DNA of 45,300 nucleotides from Asaia bogorensis (GTDB lineage: Bacteria > Pseudomonadota > Alphaproteobacteria > Acetobacterales > Acetobacteraceae): the NCBI GenBank assembly GCA_945888575.1, contig CAMDAM010000002.1:1-45300 (forward strand), given 5' to 3'. This document shows positions 25,594-33,825 of this stretch, one piece after another; the stretch's first letter is position 1, and every line of letters begins with the position of its first letter. The translations under genes and the position numbers were made by a program. Under the pieces are notes generated by a model. It had not been told where the DNA came from. It saw nothing but the letters and a program-made list of their open reading frames with translations, and did no database searches.

Positions 25594-26394
25594 ATGGACT
25601 CGCTGCTGGTGCAAAGCATCGCCTCCCTGCCCACGGCGCTCGCGGCCCTGGTCGCCGTGGGCCTGCCGATGCTGCTCGCAATGGGCGTGGGCCTGGTGAT
25701 CCTGTCGGTGTTCACGCCACAGGAACTGGCGCTGAACGCCGATGTCGGCCGCGCCAAGTTCTCCTTCATCGTGGAGATCTACGCGGTGGTCGCCGCACTC
25801 GCCCTGGTCGGCGCCTGGGACATCTACCAAACCACGCGCGACACGCTGCAGAAGGAAACCAGCGCGCTCTACATGCTGGCCCACGCCACCGACAGCTACG
25901 CCCTGCCGCATCAGGGCGCGGCACGCGAAGAGATGCGTGGCGCGCTGCGCGGCTACGGCGCCGCAGTGGTGGAGCAGGATTGGCCCAAGATGCAGGCCGG
26001 CGTCCCCGGCGGCGCCTCCGATGCCACCTTCACCCGCCTGTCGCGCGCCTTCATGCTGCCGGAGCCGGAAACGCAGGCACAGCAGGCGATCTCGCAGAAC
26101 ACCGCCCAATGGCTGCTGCAGGTCGCCGAGGCCCGCACCGCGCGGCTCTCCGTCGGCACGCGCACCCTTACGATGCTGGTATGGTTCCTGGTGCTCACCG
26201 CCTCGGTGTCGGTGCTGCTGTTCCAGTGGTTCATCGGCAGCGCGCACCTGGCGCTACACTACACCATGGGCGCCGTGATCGCGCTGATCGTGGGCGTGGT
26301 GCTGCTGGTGGCGCTCAAGCTCGCCTTCCCTGTCGTGGGAGAATCCGCGCTGCTCTCGCCGCGGCCTTTCCTCGAACTGATGAGGCTGCCGTGA
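25594..26394 (+). CDS. DUF4239 (bestrophin-like) membrane protein
   Basis: This 266-residue protein has paired membrane helices at the N-terminus (about 15-40 and 55-75) and at the C-terminus (about 195-215 and 225-245). An intervening helical cytoplasmic or periplasmic region contains YQTTRDTLQKETSALYMLAH. The ending FPVVGESALLSPRPFLELM is typical of DUF4239. The family is annotated as bestrophin-like; bestrophins are anion and bicarbonate channels, but DUF4239 activity is not established. A GGAG ribosome binding site lies 9 bases before the ATG. It ends the plus-strand run and converges on the next minus-strand membrane gene, 8 bases away. Confidence 0.75.
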   Translation: MDSLLVQSIASLPTALAALVAVGLPMLLAMGVGLVILSVFTPQELALNADVGRAKFSFIVEIYAVVAALALVGAWDIYQTTRDTLQKETSALYMLAHATDSYALPHQGAAREEMRGALRGYGAAVVEQDWPKMQAGVPGGASDATFTRLSRAFMLPEPETQAQQAISQNTAQWLLQVAEARTARLSVGTRTLTMLVWFLVLTASVSVLLFQWFIGSAHLALHYTMGAVIALIVGVVLLVALKLAFPVVGESALLSPRPFLELMRLP

Positions 26395-26402
26395 GCCCCC
26401 GC

Positions 26403-26981
26403 TCAGTGCGCCGCTGCGCGGCGACGCCGCCAAATCTGCAGCCCCAGCAGCGCGAACAGCAGCAGCCAGAAGCCGAGCTGCGCCATGCCCCAGGCCAGCA
26501 GCCGTGTCGCAACATGCGTGGCCAGCGCGGTGAGCACGGCCATGGCGACGAAGGCGGCCAGCCCCTGCCACAGCGCACGCCCGGCACAACGGCGCCAGAG
26601 CGCGCCGATACCCACCAGCACCGCACCCACCGCCAGCCAGCCCGTGGCCATCTGCGCCAGGGTTCCACCGGACAGCGCCACCAGCGCATCGCGCAGCGCC
26701 GCGCGTTCAGGCAGGGCCAGGCGCAAGGCATCCACAGGCCCGGCCCCCTGCCAGGGCCCGCCGGAGGCGAACAGGCGCACGGGCTCGAAGCTCGCGCGGT
26801 CCGGCGCGGCCAGCAGCAACGCGGCGGCCCCAGCCAGCCCGGCAAGCAGTGCTGCCACGCACAGCATGGCGGCGGGCGCACCCAGCTTCTCGGCGACACG
26901 CTGGAACAGCGCGGTCGCACCCACCAGCGCGCCCCCCACCAGCACGATCGCCACGAGCATGGCCGCCACGCCCAAGATCAC
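26403..26981 (-). CDS. Hypothetical four-helix membrane protein
   Basis: This 192-residue protein is very hydrophobic, with about four membrane segments (ILGVAAMLVAIVLVGGALVG at the start; AAMLCVAALLAGLAGAAALLL; WLAVGAVLVGIGALW; LGFWLLLFALLGLQIW near the end). A loop of about 50 residues (APDRASFEPVRLFASGGPWQ onward) lies between helices two and three. GTG 26981 is chosen because GGGGAG sits 6 bases upstream; a TTG at 26999 is the alternative. It is the only minus-strand gene in this cluster and is divergent from the exported-protein gene that follows. Family unknown. Confidence 0.6.
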   Translation of the reverse strand: MILGVAAMLVAIVLVGGALVGATALFQRVAEKLGAPAAMLCVAALLAGLAGAAALLLAAPDRASFEPVRLFASGGPWQGAGPVDALRLALPERAALRDALVALSGGTLAQMATGWLAVGAVLVGIGALWRRCAGRALWQGLAAFVAMAVLTALATHVATRLLAWGMAQLGFWLLLFALLGLQIWRRRRAAAH

Positions 26982-27065
26982 ATCACGCTCCCCTGCCAAA
27001 CCGGCGCCGCCGTTCTAGCGCCGCGCCCCCGGGCTGGCGACAGGCTGTGTGCCCTGCTGGCGATT

Positions 27066-28091
27066 TTGCTCGCCGCCCTCGCTCTCCTGACCGCCCCGGC
27101 CCGCGCCGCGGATCCCGTGGTGGCGCTGATGCTGCCCGGCGGCATCTGCGAACTGCGCCAGGTGCCGGTCCAGGCGCTCGCCGACCTCAACCTCCAGCTG
27201 GAGCAGGCCCGCCAGGATGCCGCCGGCCTCGCCCAGCGCCTGGCGGTGGATGCCGCCTCCGCGCGCTATGCCGGGGCACGGGAAGCGGTGCCGGGCTTCG
27301 GCGCCTGGGCGTATGACTGGGTGCAATCCTACGTCACCGCCTACCGCATCGCCGGGCGCATGGTCACCAGCGCCGCCGCCGCCCTGCGCGGCGACCAGAC
27401 GTCGATGGCCGATGGCGTGGTGGAACAGATGGCCGAGCCAATGCGCCGCGCCTTCGTGGAGCGCGTGCTGGCCCGCGCCGCCCCGCCCGAAACCATGCGC
27501 CGGGACCTGGAGATGGCCGCCGCCCTGGTGGAGGGCAACTGGAACCGCGCCCTCACCGGCGCCCTCGCCCCGCTGCGCGCCTTCCCGGAGGCACCTTCCG
27601 CCAGCACCGCCACGCTGCGCCTGGATCCCGAAACCGCCGGCCGCGCCGCCGCGGTCACGCTGCACGCGGTGGGCGACGGCAGCACGGCGAACGCCTCCCC
27701 CGGCAGCGACCCCGCCTCGCTGTTCTTCCACTCCCTGCGCCCGCTCGCCGCCCGCGTCAGTGCCCTGATGCTGCGCGCCACGGAAGCCGGCTCCATCGTG
27801 GCCACCGTCGGCGCCGTCGGCTACCGTTTCGGCGGCGTTCCGGGCCTCGCCGCCGGCACGCTCGGCGGCGTAGGCGCCTACTGGGGCATCGACTTTGCCT
27901 TCAACCGCGCCGATGCCGCGCTCAACCGCGAGGATTTCGAGGCACAGTCGCTCGGCGTCATCGCCCGCGCCGAATTCGCGGTGGCCGAGGAAGCCCGCCG
28001 CGAGGTGCTCGCCGCCCTCGATGCCCGCGTCGCCCGCCTCGCCGTGCGTGGCGGATGCCCCGTCAGCACCACCGCGGGGGCCACGCCATGA
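27066..28091 (+). CDS. Exported or membrane-associated hypothetical protein with a glycine-rich segment
   Basis: This protein of about 341 residues has a hydrophobic signal-like N-terminus (AALALLTAPARAAD), a mostly helical middle and a C-terminal glycine-rich hydrophobic stretch (VGAVGYRFGGVPGLAAGTLG) that could enter a membrane. Two cysteines are present (GGICEL, GGCPVS). No ATG or GTG fits the signal region. TTG 27066 is the first conventional start; CTG 27045 would give a fuller signal peptide (LCALLAILLAALALLTAPARAA). The start is therefore uncertain. Its stop overlaps the ATG of the next gene, the first of three 4-base overlaps in a row. Family unknown. Confidence 0.6.
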   Translation: MLAALALLTAPARAADPVVALMLPGGICELRQVPVQALADLNLQLEQARQDAAGLAQRLAVDAASARYAGAREAVPGFGAWAYDWVQSYVTAYRIAGRMVTSAAAALRGDQTSMADGVVEQMAEPMRRAFVERVLARAAPPETMRRDLEMAAALVEGNWNRALTGALAPLRAFPEAPSASTATLRLDPETAGRAAAVTLHAVGDGSTANASPGSDPASLFFHSLRPLAARVSALMLRATEAGSIVATVGAVGYRFGGVPGLAAGTLGGVGAYWGIDFAFNRADAALNREDFEAQSLGVIARAEFAVAEEARREVLAALDARVARLAVRGGCPVSTTAGATP

Positions 28092-28492
28092 ACCACATCA
28101 GCTGGGACGGCATCGCGGCACGGCTGCTGTTCTGCCTGTTCATCGTCTTCGCCACCTACAACCCCTCGGGCCGCTCGTACTGGCACTGGGCCTGGGAAGG
28201 GGAGGCGGGGTTCTGGACCCGGCTGGCCGTCGGCCTCGTGCTGCTGCTCACCCATCTCGCCCTGTTCTTCACCCTGCGCGGCCTGCTCGGCTGGAAGGGG
28301 ATGCTGCTCGTCGGCGCCACCTTCGCCGTGCTGATGCTCGCCGCCGCGGAGCTGGGCCTGGCCCAGCTTTCCGGCTCCTGGTCCGGCACCTCCCCGCTGG
28401 TGCTGGTCAGCCTTCTCTACACCTTCGGTCTCAGCTGGTCCCTGGTGCACCACCGCACCGCCGGCATCACCCATGTGGAGCCTCTAAAATGA
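28088..28492 (+). CDS. Small membrane protein, DUF6524-like
   Basis: This 134-residue protein has about four membrane segments and an opening NHISWDGIAARLLFCLFIVF followed by ATYNPSGRSYWHWAW. The ATYNPSG(x)SYxHW motif resembles proteins annotated DUF6524; I rely on memory for that link. Start and stop both overlap their neighbours by 4 bases (ATGA), so it is translationally coupled between the exported protein and the carbonic-anhydrase-like protein. The function is unknown. The tight coupling suggests a membrane subunit of whatever the operon builds. Confidence 0.65.
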   Translation: MNHISWDGIAARLLFCLFIVFATYNPSGRSYWHWAWEGEAGFWTRLAVGLVLLLTHLALFFTLRGLLGWKGMLLVGATFAVLMLAAAELGLAQLSGSWSGTSPLVLVSLLYTFGLSWSLVHHRTAGITHVEPLK

Positions 28493-29517
28493 GCGCCACC
28501 CTCGCCCCACCACCTGCCCCACCGCAGGAAGCACCCACCAAGGCCGATGCCTTCGTCGTCTCCTGCATCGATCCACGCACCTCCGGCGGCGTTGCCGACC
28601 TGCTCGCCGCCCTGGGCCGGGAGGATCGCTACAGCGAGTTGCGCATCGCCGGCGCCGCCCTGGCCGCGTACGACCCAGCCTCCCCCGCCGCCACCGTGCT
28701 GTGGGAGAACCTGGCCGCCTCGCGCAAGCTGCACGGCATCCGCAAGGTGACCTTCCTCAACCACCGCGACTGCGGCGCCATGCACCTCTGGGCCGGCCGT
28801 CGCCTGGCCGACGATCCCATGGAGGAGCAGCGCCGCCACACGGAGGTGCTGACCCGCGCCGCCGAGGAGGTCCGCCGCCGCCACCCGGACCTGCTGGTGG
28901 AACTGAAGCTGATGGACCTGGACGGCACCACGCGGGTGATCCCCTGTGCCGCCTGCATCCCGGCCGGCTTCCACCCCAGCACCGTCGGCCCCGCCGCCCA
29001 GCTGCTGGCCGATGTGCCGCCGGAAGGCATGGTGCTCACCCCATCGCGAATGCACGGCACCCAGCCGGACCCGCAGGGCTTCGCCGCCCTGGTGCGCGTG
29101 CGCACCGAAGGCCCGCCGCTCTCAGCCCAGGCCGAGCTTTCCCTGCTCTCCGAAGGCATCACCCGCTACGGCCTCACTGCCCGCGCGGCGCAGGAGGTCA
29201 GCGGCAGCGTGCTCGCCACGCTGCGCCCTGCTGGCGCCGGCGCCACGCGCGACGTGCGCGAAGTGTTGCGCACCCGGGCCGATTCCGCCGGCCGCATCGG
29301 CCAGAAGGATGTGCGCGCCGCCGCCCGGCTCTATCGCCGCCTCTCCGGCCCCGGCACCAGCCATCTGGAATCCGAGCGCCGCGCCGCCGCCCTGGCGGAG
29401 GAGGAAGGGCTGATGCCGCGCCCCAAGGGCCCCTGGCCGTTCCGCTCCACGCGCTGGTTCCGCACGCTGGTGCAGCCCACCCCCGCCAGCCCCGCACGCC
29501 GCCAGGCCAGCGCATGA
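28489..29517 (+). CDS. Beta-carbonic-anhydrase-like protein with a C-terminal helical domain
   Basis: This 342-residue cytoplasmic protein has an N-terminal domain (about 18-205) carrying beta-carbonic anhydrase landmarks. CIDPR (Cys26, Asp28, Arg30) stands where the family has CxDxR. RIAGA stands near the RNAGN position, and NHRDCGAM supplies His92 and Cys95 where the family has HxxC. Zinc ligands and the Asp-Arg pair are thus present, so activity is possible, although spacing and surroundings differ from housekeeping enzymes. Residues 216-329 are the same domain as the stand-alone protein at 25116-25550. It is coupled by ATGA overlaps to the membrane gene before and the MlaA-like gene after. 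Hydration of CO2 is inferred, not shown. Confidence 0.75.
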   Translation: MSATLAPPPAPPQEAPTKADAFVVSCIDPRTSGGVADLLAALGREDRYSELRIAGAALAAYDPASPAATVLWENLAASRKLHGIRKVTFLNHRDCGAMHLWAGRRLADDPMEEQRRHTEVLTRAAEEVRRRHPDLLVELKLMDLDGTTRVIPCAACIPAGFHPSTVGPAAQLLADVPPEGMVLTPSRMHGTQPDPQGFAALVRVRTEGPPLSAQAELSLLSEGITRYGLTARAAQEVSGSVLATLRPAGAGATRDVREVLRTRADSAGRIGQKDVRAAARLYRRLSGPGTSHLESERRAAALAEEEGLMPRPKGPWPFRSTRWFRTLVQPTPASPARRQASA

Positions 29518-30203
29518 CACGGCGCACCGCCGCCCTCGCCCTGGCCGCCATGCTTGCCGCCACTCCCGCAGCGGCACAGCAACCGGACGGCTGGCTGGAC
29601 CGCTTCAACCGCCAGATATTCGACCTGAACGAGCACCTCTCCAACGGCGTCGACGCCCTGCGCCAATCCCTGCCGGATGGCTTCGCGGTGCCCGATTGGC
29701 TCTCCACCGGCGCCGGCAACATGCTCTCCAACACGGTCAATGAACCGATCACCGCGCTCAGCCACGCCCTGTCCGGCGATTTCGGGCTGGCCGGCAGCTC
29801 CCTGCGCCGCTTCGGCACCAACTTCACCCTCGGCATCCTCGGCACGCGCGACGTGGCCACCGAGATGGGCATGGAGGTGCCGCGCAACGATATCGGCCTC
29901 GCCCTGTGCCGCCACGGCGTGCCGGAGGGGCCCTACGTGGTGCTGCCCATCGTCGGCCCGCGCACGATGCGCGACGCCATCGCCGACCTCGTCGTCACCA
30001 ACGCCATCATCTACGTGGCACTCATCCCGGTCTTCGGGCCGGTACCTGGGCTCATGACCATCCTGGTCATCGAGGCGCTGGACGAAGCCGCCGCCCTGGC
30101 CATCGCCCGCCAGATCGATTCCGCGCACGAGCGCGGCGGCACCTACGACGAAGTGCGCGAACGCTACGTGGCCGGGCGCGCCCTGCGCTGCGGCGGCGCC
30201 TAG
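29514..30203 (+). CDS. MlaA/VacJ family protein without a lipobox
   Basis: This 229-residue protein has family landmarks WLDRFNRQIFDLNEHL, NFTLGILGTRDVATEMG and GPYVVLPIVGPRTMRDAI. MlaA normally sits in the outer membrane as a lipoprotein and removes phospholipid from the outer leaflet. Here the signal peptide (MTRRTAALALAAMLAATPAAAQ) ends in an ordinary AAAQ cleavage site with no Cys, so the product should be soluble periplasmic or held by its own helices. No mlaBCDEF genes are near. It is the last gene of the coupled set and starts within the preceding stop. It may have been recruited to a different envelope role. Confidence 0.82.
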   Translation: MTRRTAALALAAMLAATPAAAQQPDGWLDRFNRQIFDLNEHLSNGVDALRQSLPDGFAVPDWLSTGAGNMLSNTVNEPITALSHALSGDFGLAGSSLRRFGTNFTLGILGTRDVATEMGMEVPRNDIGLALCRHGVPEGPYVVLPIVGPRTMRDAIADLVVTNAIIYVALIPVFGPVPGLMTILVIEALDEAAALAIARQIDSAHERGGTYDEVRERYVAGRALRCGGA

Positions 30204-30274
30204 TGGCGCGCGGGAATGCCCATGCGGGCCGGAGTTCCGGCACCCCGCACCGATCAGCAGAAGGACCGAGGTCT

Positions 30275-31378
30275 ATGAAGACAGCTCATTTCCTGGCCGC
30301 GGCCGTGGCGCTCGCAGCCTGCGCCGGCGCACTGCCCGCCCTGGCCCAGGGTGCGTCCAAGCAGGCCACCCAGGCGGCCGCCGCCCAGGTTGCCGCCCCC
30401 GCCCCGGCCGCACCCGGCGCGCTGGAGGCAATCCGCGCCCGCGGCCACCTGCTCTGCGGCGTCTCGCCCGCCACCCCAGGCTTTGCGCTGCAGGACGGCC
30501 GCGGCGAATGGCGCGGTCTCGATGTGGATTACTGCCGCGGCATCGCCTCCGCCGTGCTGGGCGATGCGGCCAAGGCCCGCTTCGTGCCGGTCCCGGCCGC
30601 CGACCGCTTCGACATGCTGCGCCGTGGCGCCATCGACATCCTGGCCCGCGCCACCACCTGGACGCTGGAGCGCGACGTGGGCGAGGGCGCCAGCTTCGCC
30701 GCCGTCACCTATTTCGACGGTCAGGGCTTCCTGGTCCGCCGCGCCACCGGCGTCAGCCGCGTGCAGCAGCTGGATGGCGCCAAGGTCTGTGTGGAGGCCG
30801 GCACCACCTCCGAACAGAACCTCGCCGAATACGCCCGCACCATGCGCGTGCGCATCACCCCGGTGGCCGCCCGCGGCGCCGATGCCACCCGTGCGGCCTT
30901 CATGGCCCAGTACTGCGATGCGCTCACCAGCGACACCGCGGCCCTGGCCGGCTTCATGGCGCAGCAAGGCAACAACGCCGCCAACTTCGCCATCCTCTAC
31001 GAAGTGATCTCCAAGGAGCCGCTCGGCCCCGTGGTGCGCGACGGCGACCGCAAGCTGTTCAGCATCGCCCGCTGGGTCCACTTCGCCATGCTCTCCGCGG
31101 AGGAGCTGGGGCTGGACAGCAAGACAGTGGCCGAGATGAAGGCCGCCCCCGCCAGCGCCCTCGCCGAAGCCGGCCAGGAAGTGCAGCGCCTGTTCGGCGT
31201 CACCGGCCACTCCGGCGAGCTGCTGGGCCTGGATGCCGACTGGGGCTCGCGCGTCATCCGCCAGGTGGGCAACTACCGTGAGGTGTGGGAGCGCAACATC
31301 CAGCCGCTGGGCCTGCAGCGCGGCCTGAACCTGCTGTGGAACCAGGGCGGCCTGCAATACGCCCCGCCGATCCGCTGA
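30275..31378 (+). CDS. AapJ-like polar amino acid binding protein
   Basis: This 367-residue periplasmic protein has a signal peptide (MKTAHFLAAAVALAACAGALP, ending ALAQ), then an Ala/Pro linker (about 26-48). A family 3 binding domain follows with GHLLCGVSPATPGFALQD, WRGLDVDYCRGIASAVLGD, ARATTWTLERDVGEGASF, YFDGQGFLVRR and VCVEAGTTSEQNLAEYAR. These match the AapJ lineage, which binds general L-amino acids. The cysteine pair typical of AapJ is kept. No aapQMP genes follow directly; the nearest permeases are at 32188-34439. A GC hairpin follows the stop. Confidence 0.87.
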   Translation: MKTAHFLAAAVALAACAGALPALAQGASKQATQAAAAQVAAPAPAAPGALEAIRARGHLLCGVSPATPGFALQDGRGEWRGLDVDYCRGIASAVLGDAAKARFVPVPAADRFDMLRRGAIDILARATTWTLERDVGEGASFAAVTYFDGQGFLVRRATGVSRVQQLDGAKVCVEAGTTSEQNLAEYARTMRVRITPVAARGADATRAAFMAQYCDALTSDTAALAGFMAQQGNNAANFAILYEVISKEPLGPVVRDGDRKLFSIARWVHFAMLSAEELGLDSKTVAEMKAAPASALAEAGQEVQRLFGVTGHSGELLGLDADWGSRVIRQVGNYREVWERNIQPLGLQRGLNLLWNQGGLQYAPPIR

Positions 31379-31390
31379 ACCCCGTCCCCT

Positions 31391-31416
31391 CCCGCCCGGC
31401 ATCCGTGCCGGGCGGG
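31391..31416 (+). terminator. Strong GC hairpin after the AapJ-like gene
   Basis: CCCGCCCGGCA and TGCCGGGCGGG form a perfect 11-bp stem with a TCCG loop, 12 bases after the stop. Only TCCTGCCT follows rather than a clean T-run. It may act as a terminator or as a 3'-stabilising hairpin. Confidence 0.6.
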
Positions 31417-31463
31417 TCCTGCCTCCATCACCGGCCGGGCACCCAGCCCGCGGAAGGTCCGCG

Positions 31464-32183
31464 ATGACCGACATCCTCGAACACGTGCAGACCCGGCCCC
31501 ATGAAGCCGGCGCAGATGCCGCCTTCCGCCCCAGCGAATACACCGGCTTCCTGATCCACGCCGTGCAGGCCGCCACCGCCGGCCGCCCGCTGGGCCGGGT
31601 GGTAGAAATCGGCGTCGGCTCCGGCGCCGTGCTCGCCAGCCTGGCCAATCGCGGCGCCACCAGCCTCACCGGCACCGATGTCGATCCCGGCGCGATCCTT
31701 GCCACCCAGCGCCTGATGGACAGCCTGGGCCAGCCCGTCGAGCTGGCCTGCGGCGACCTCTGGGCCCCGCTCGCCGGCCGCCGCTTCGATCTCGTGCTGG
31801 CCAACCCGCCGCACTTCCCCATGCTCACCCCGGGCTATGCCGGCCGCCCGCCGCAATGGAGCTTCGGCGGGCCGGATGGGCGCCTGGTGATGGACCAGCT
31901 GCTGCGCGGCCTGCCGAAGCATCTCGCCAAGGATGGCCGCGCCTATGTGGTGCACAGCGCCTTCCTCGGCCTGGCCGCCACCCACCGCCTGCTGGCCGAG
32001 CGCGGCCTCGCCGCCCGCATCGTCGCCTCCAGCCTCATGCCGCTCGCACCCGAAAAGCTGCCGGTGATGGCCCCCGCCGTGCTGCACGGCGCCGGGCCAG
32101 AGGCGATCCAGCGCATCGGCCCGCACACCTTCCTGCGCACCGACGTGCTGGAAATCGCCGCCGCCACTCCCGGAGGCGCCTAG
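31464..32183 (+). CDS. Class I SAM-dependent methyltransferase (MTS-type)
   Basis: This 239-residue cytoplasmic protein has motif I VVEIGVGSGAVLASL (46-60), an acidic strand GTDVDPGAI and the substrate-side motif NPPHFP (114-119). NPPx motifs of this kind occur in methyltransferases that modify amide or exocyclic amine nitrogens (PrmC- or RsmC-like). The target is not readable. The GGAAGG ribosome binding site is well placed. Its stop is 4 bases before the next gene, so it is probably co-transcribed with the amino-acid transporter fusion. A functional link to uptake is not obvious. Confidence 0.83.
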   Translation: MTDILEHVQTRPHEAGADAAFRPSEYTGFLIHAVQAATAGRPLGRVVEIGVGSGAVLASLANRGATSLTGTDVDPGAILATQRLMDSLGQPVELACGDLWAPLAGRRFDLVLANPPHFPMLTPGYAGRPPQWSFGGPDGRLVMDQLLRGLPKHLAKDGRAYVVHSAFLGLAATHRLLAERGLAARIVASSLMPLAPEKLPVMAPAVLHGAGPEAIQRIGPHTFLRTDVLEIAAATPGGA

Positions 32184-32187
32184 CCCC

Positions 32188-33825
32188 ATGCGCCACCTCC
32201 TCGCCCTCCTCCTCCTCCTCGCCGGCCTCACATCCCCCGCCCGCGCCGACAGCACCGCGGCGCTCCAGGCCGTGCTGGACCAGGCCCGCGCCCGCGCCAC
32301 CGCCGAAGGCTGCCAAGCCCTCCCGCGCGAAAGCCTCGCCGCCATCCTCTGCAACGGCCACATCCGCATCGGCGTGCGCGGCAACTACCCCAATTTCGGC
32401 ATCGCCGACGGCCTGGGCGCAGATACGCGCCGTTCCGGGTTCGAGATCGAGGTGGCCCACGCCATCGCCGCACACCTCGGCGTGGAAGCGCGCCTCGTCA
32501 CCGTCACGCCCGCCAACCGCATCGCCAACCTGGTCGAACGCCGGGTCGATCTCGTCATCGCCACCATGGGCCACACCCTGCAGCGCGACGAGCAGGTGCG
32601 CTTCATCCGCCCGCACTACTACCAGTCCACCACCGTCGTGGTCGGAGACCGCCGCATCCCCGCCCGCAACTGGGAGCAGATGGCCGGCCGCACCGTCTGC
32701 GTGCCGCTCGGCAATGCCGACACGCTGCACCTGGTGCAGCACGGCGTGCGCCTGCTGATCTTCGACAGCCCGCAACAGCTGGTCGATGCGCTGAAGCGCG
32801 AGATCTGCTCGCTGGCGATGCACGACGACAGCTTCTTCAGCGACAGCTTCGCCGACCCCGCCTTCGCCGCCAGGTTCGAACAGAAGCTTGCCGTCTCCGC
32901 CCTGCCCTGGGGCATGGCCACGCCGCCCGGCAGCGACCTCGCCGCCTTCCTCGATGGGCTCAGCGCCCAGTGGCACGCCGAAGGCCGCTTCCTCCAGGCC
33001 GCAACCGGCTTCCCGATCGCGCGCGGCTTCCTGGAGGAGCAGCGAACCCTGTGGTCCAGCCCGGCCTGCACCGCCACCGGCGCCACCCCCGCCCCCGGCT
33101 GCCTCGGCAAGCCGTCAGACACCACCCTGCCCCCCACCAGCTTCGCCCCGGATGTGGACCGGTTCGAATCCTGGCTGCGCGATACGCTCGGCATTGCCAT
33201 CACCCTGCCCATGCTGAAAACCGAAGTGGCGTTCGAGGCCTTCGTGCGCGGCATCGTCTTCTCGCTGGTGCTGGTGGTCGGCTCCATCTTCTCCACCCTG
33301 GGGCTGGCCATGCTCTTCGCCAGCGCGCTCTGCGCCCGCCCCGCCGCCGCCCGCATCGCCGCCCGCATGGCCACCGGCGTGCTGCAATGCTCGCCGCTCG
33401 TGCTGCTGCTGTTCTTCGGCTACATGGTCGCCAGCACCCTGGTGCCCTATTCCGCCCCCGTGGCGCTCGTGATCGCCGTGGTGATGATCGGCCTCTACAA
33501 CGGCAGCTCCGCCGCCCAGGCGATCGGCGAATTCCACGCCACCCAGCGCCGCACCTCCAGCACCTGGCCGCCCCTGCGCGGCGCCATCCAGGGGGCCGCG
33601 GTGCAGATCATGTCCTTCCTGGTCAACGCCACGAAATCCAGCGCGGTCGCCAGCATGGTCGGCGTGCCGGAGCTGCTGAACGAACTCACCGACATCACCT
33701 CCTTCACCAGCGAGCGGATCATGACCTACTCGTTCCTGCTCGTCTTCTACACGCTGCTGGTCAGCCTCGTGGTCTCACTGATGCGCTCGCTCCAGGGCGT
33801 CTTCGAACGGAGGGCCGTGGCATGA
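32188..33825 (+). CDS. Polar amino acid ABC protein: binding domain fused to permease
   Basis: This 545-residue protein has a signal peptide (1-20, ending SPARA) and a family 3 binding domain (about 58-290, with HIRIGVRGNYPNFGIAD, GFEIEVAHAIAAHLGVE, RRVDLVIATMGHTLQRDEQV). A linker follows, then a His/Glu-type permease domain (about 345-540) with several membrane helices and SFLVNATKSSAVASMVGVPEL, which resembles the coupling region. Fusions of binding protein to permease are known in glutamine/glutamate-type transporters. The partner permease begins within its stop codon. No ATPase is encoded nearby, so one must be supplied from elsewhere or the system is incomplete. Confidence 0.87.
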   Translation: MRHLLALLLLLAGLTSPARADSTAALQAVLDQARARATAEGCQALPRESLAAILCNGHIRIGVRGNYPNFGIADGLGADTRRSGFEIEVAHAIAAHLGVEARLVTVTPANRIANLVERRVDLVIATMGHTLQRDEQVRFIRPHYYQSTTVVVGDRRIPARNWEQMAGRTVCVPLGNADTLHLVQHGVRLLIFDSPQQLVDALKREICSLAMHDDSFFSDSFADPAFAARFEQKLAVSALPWGMATPPGSDLAAFLDGLSAQWHAEGRFLQAATGFPIARGFLEEQRTLWSSPACTATGATPAPGCLGKPSDTTLPPTSFAPDVDRFESWLRDTLGIAITLPMLKTEVAFEAFVRGIVFSLVLVVGSIFSTLGLAMLFASALCARPAAARIAARMATGVLQCSPLVLLLFFGYMVASTLVPYSAPVALVIAVVMIGLYNGSSAAQAIGEFHATQRRTSSTWPPLRGAIQGAAVQIMSFLVNATKSSAVASMVGVPELLNELTDITSFTSERIMTYSFLLVFYTLLVSLVVSLMRSLQGVFERRAVA

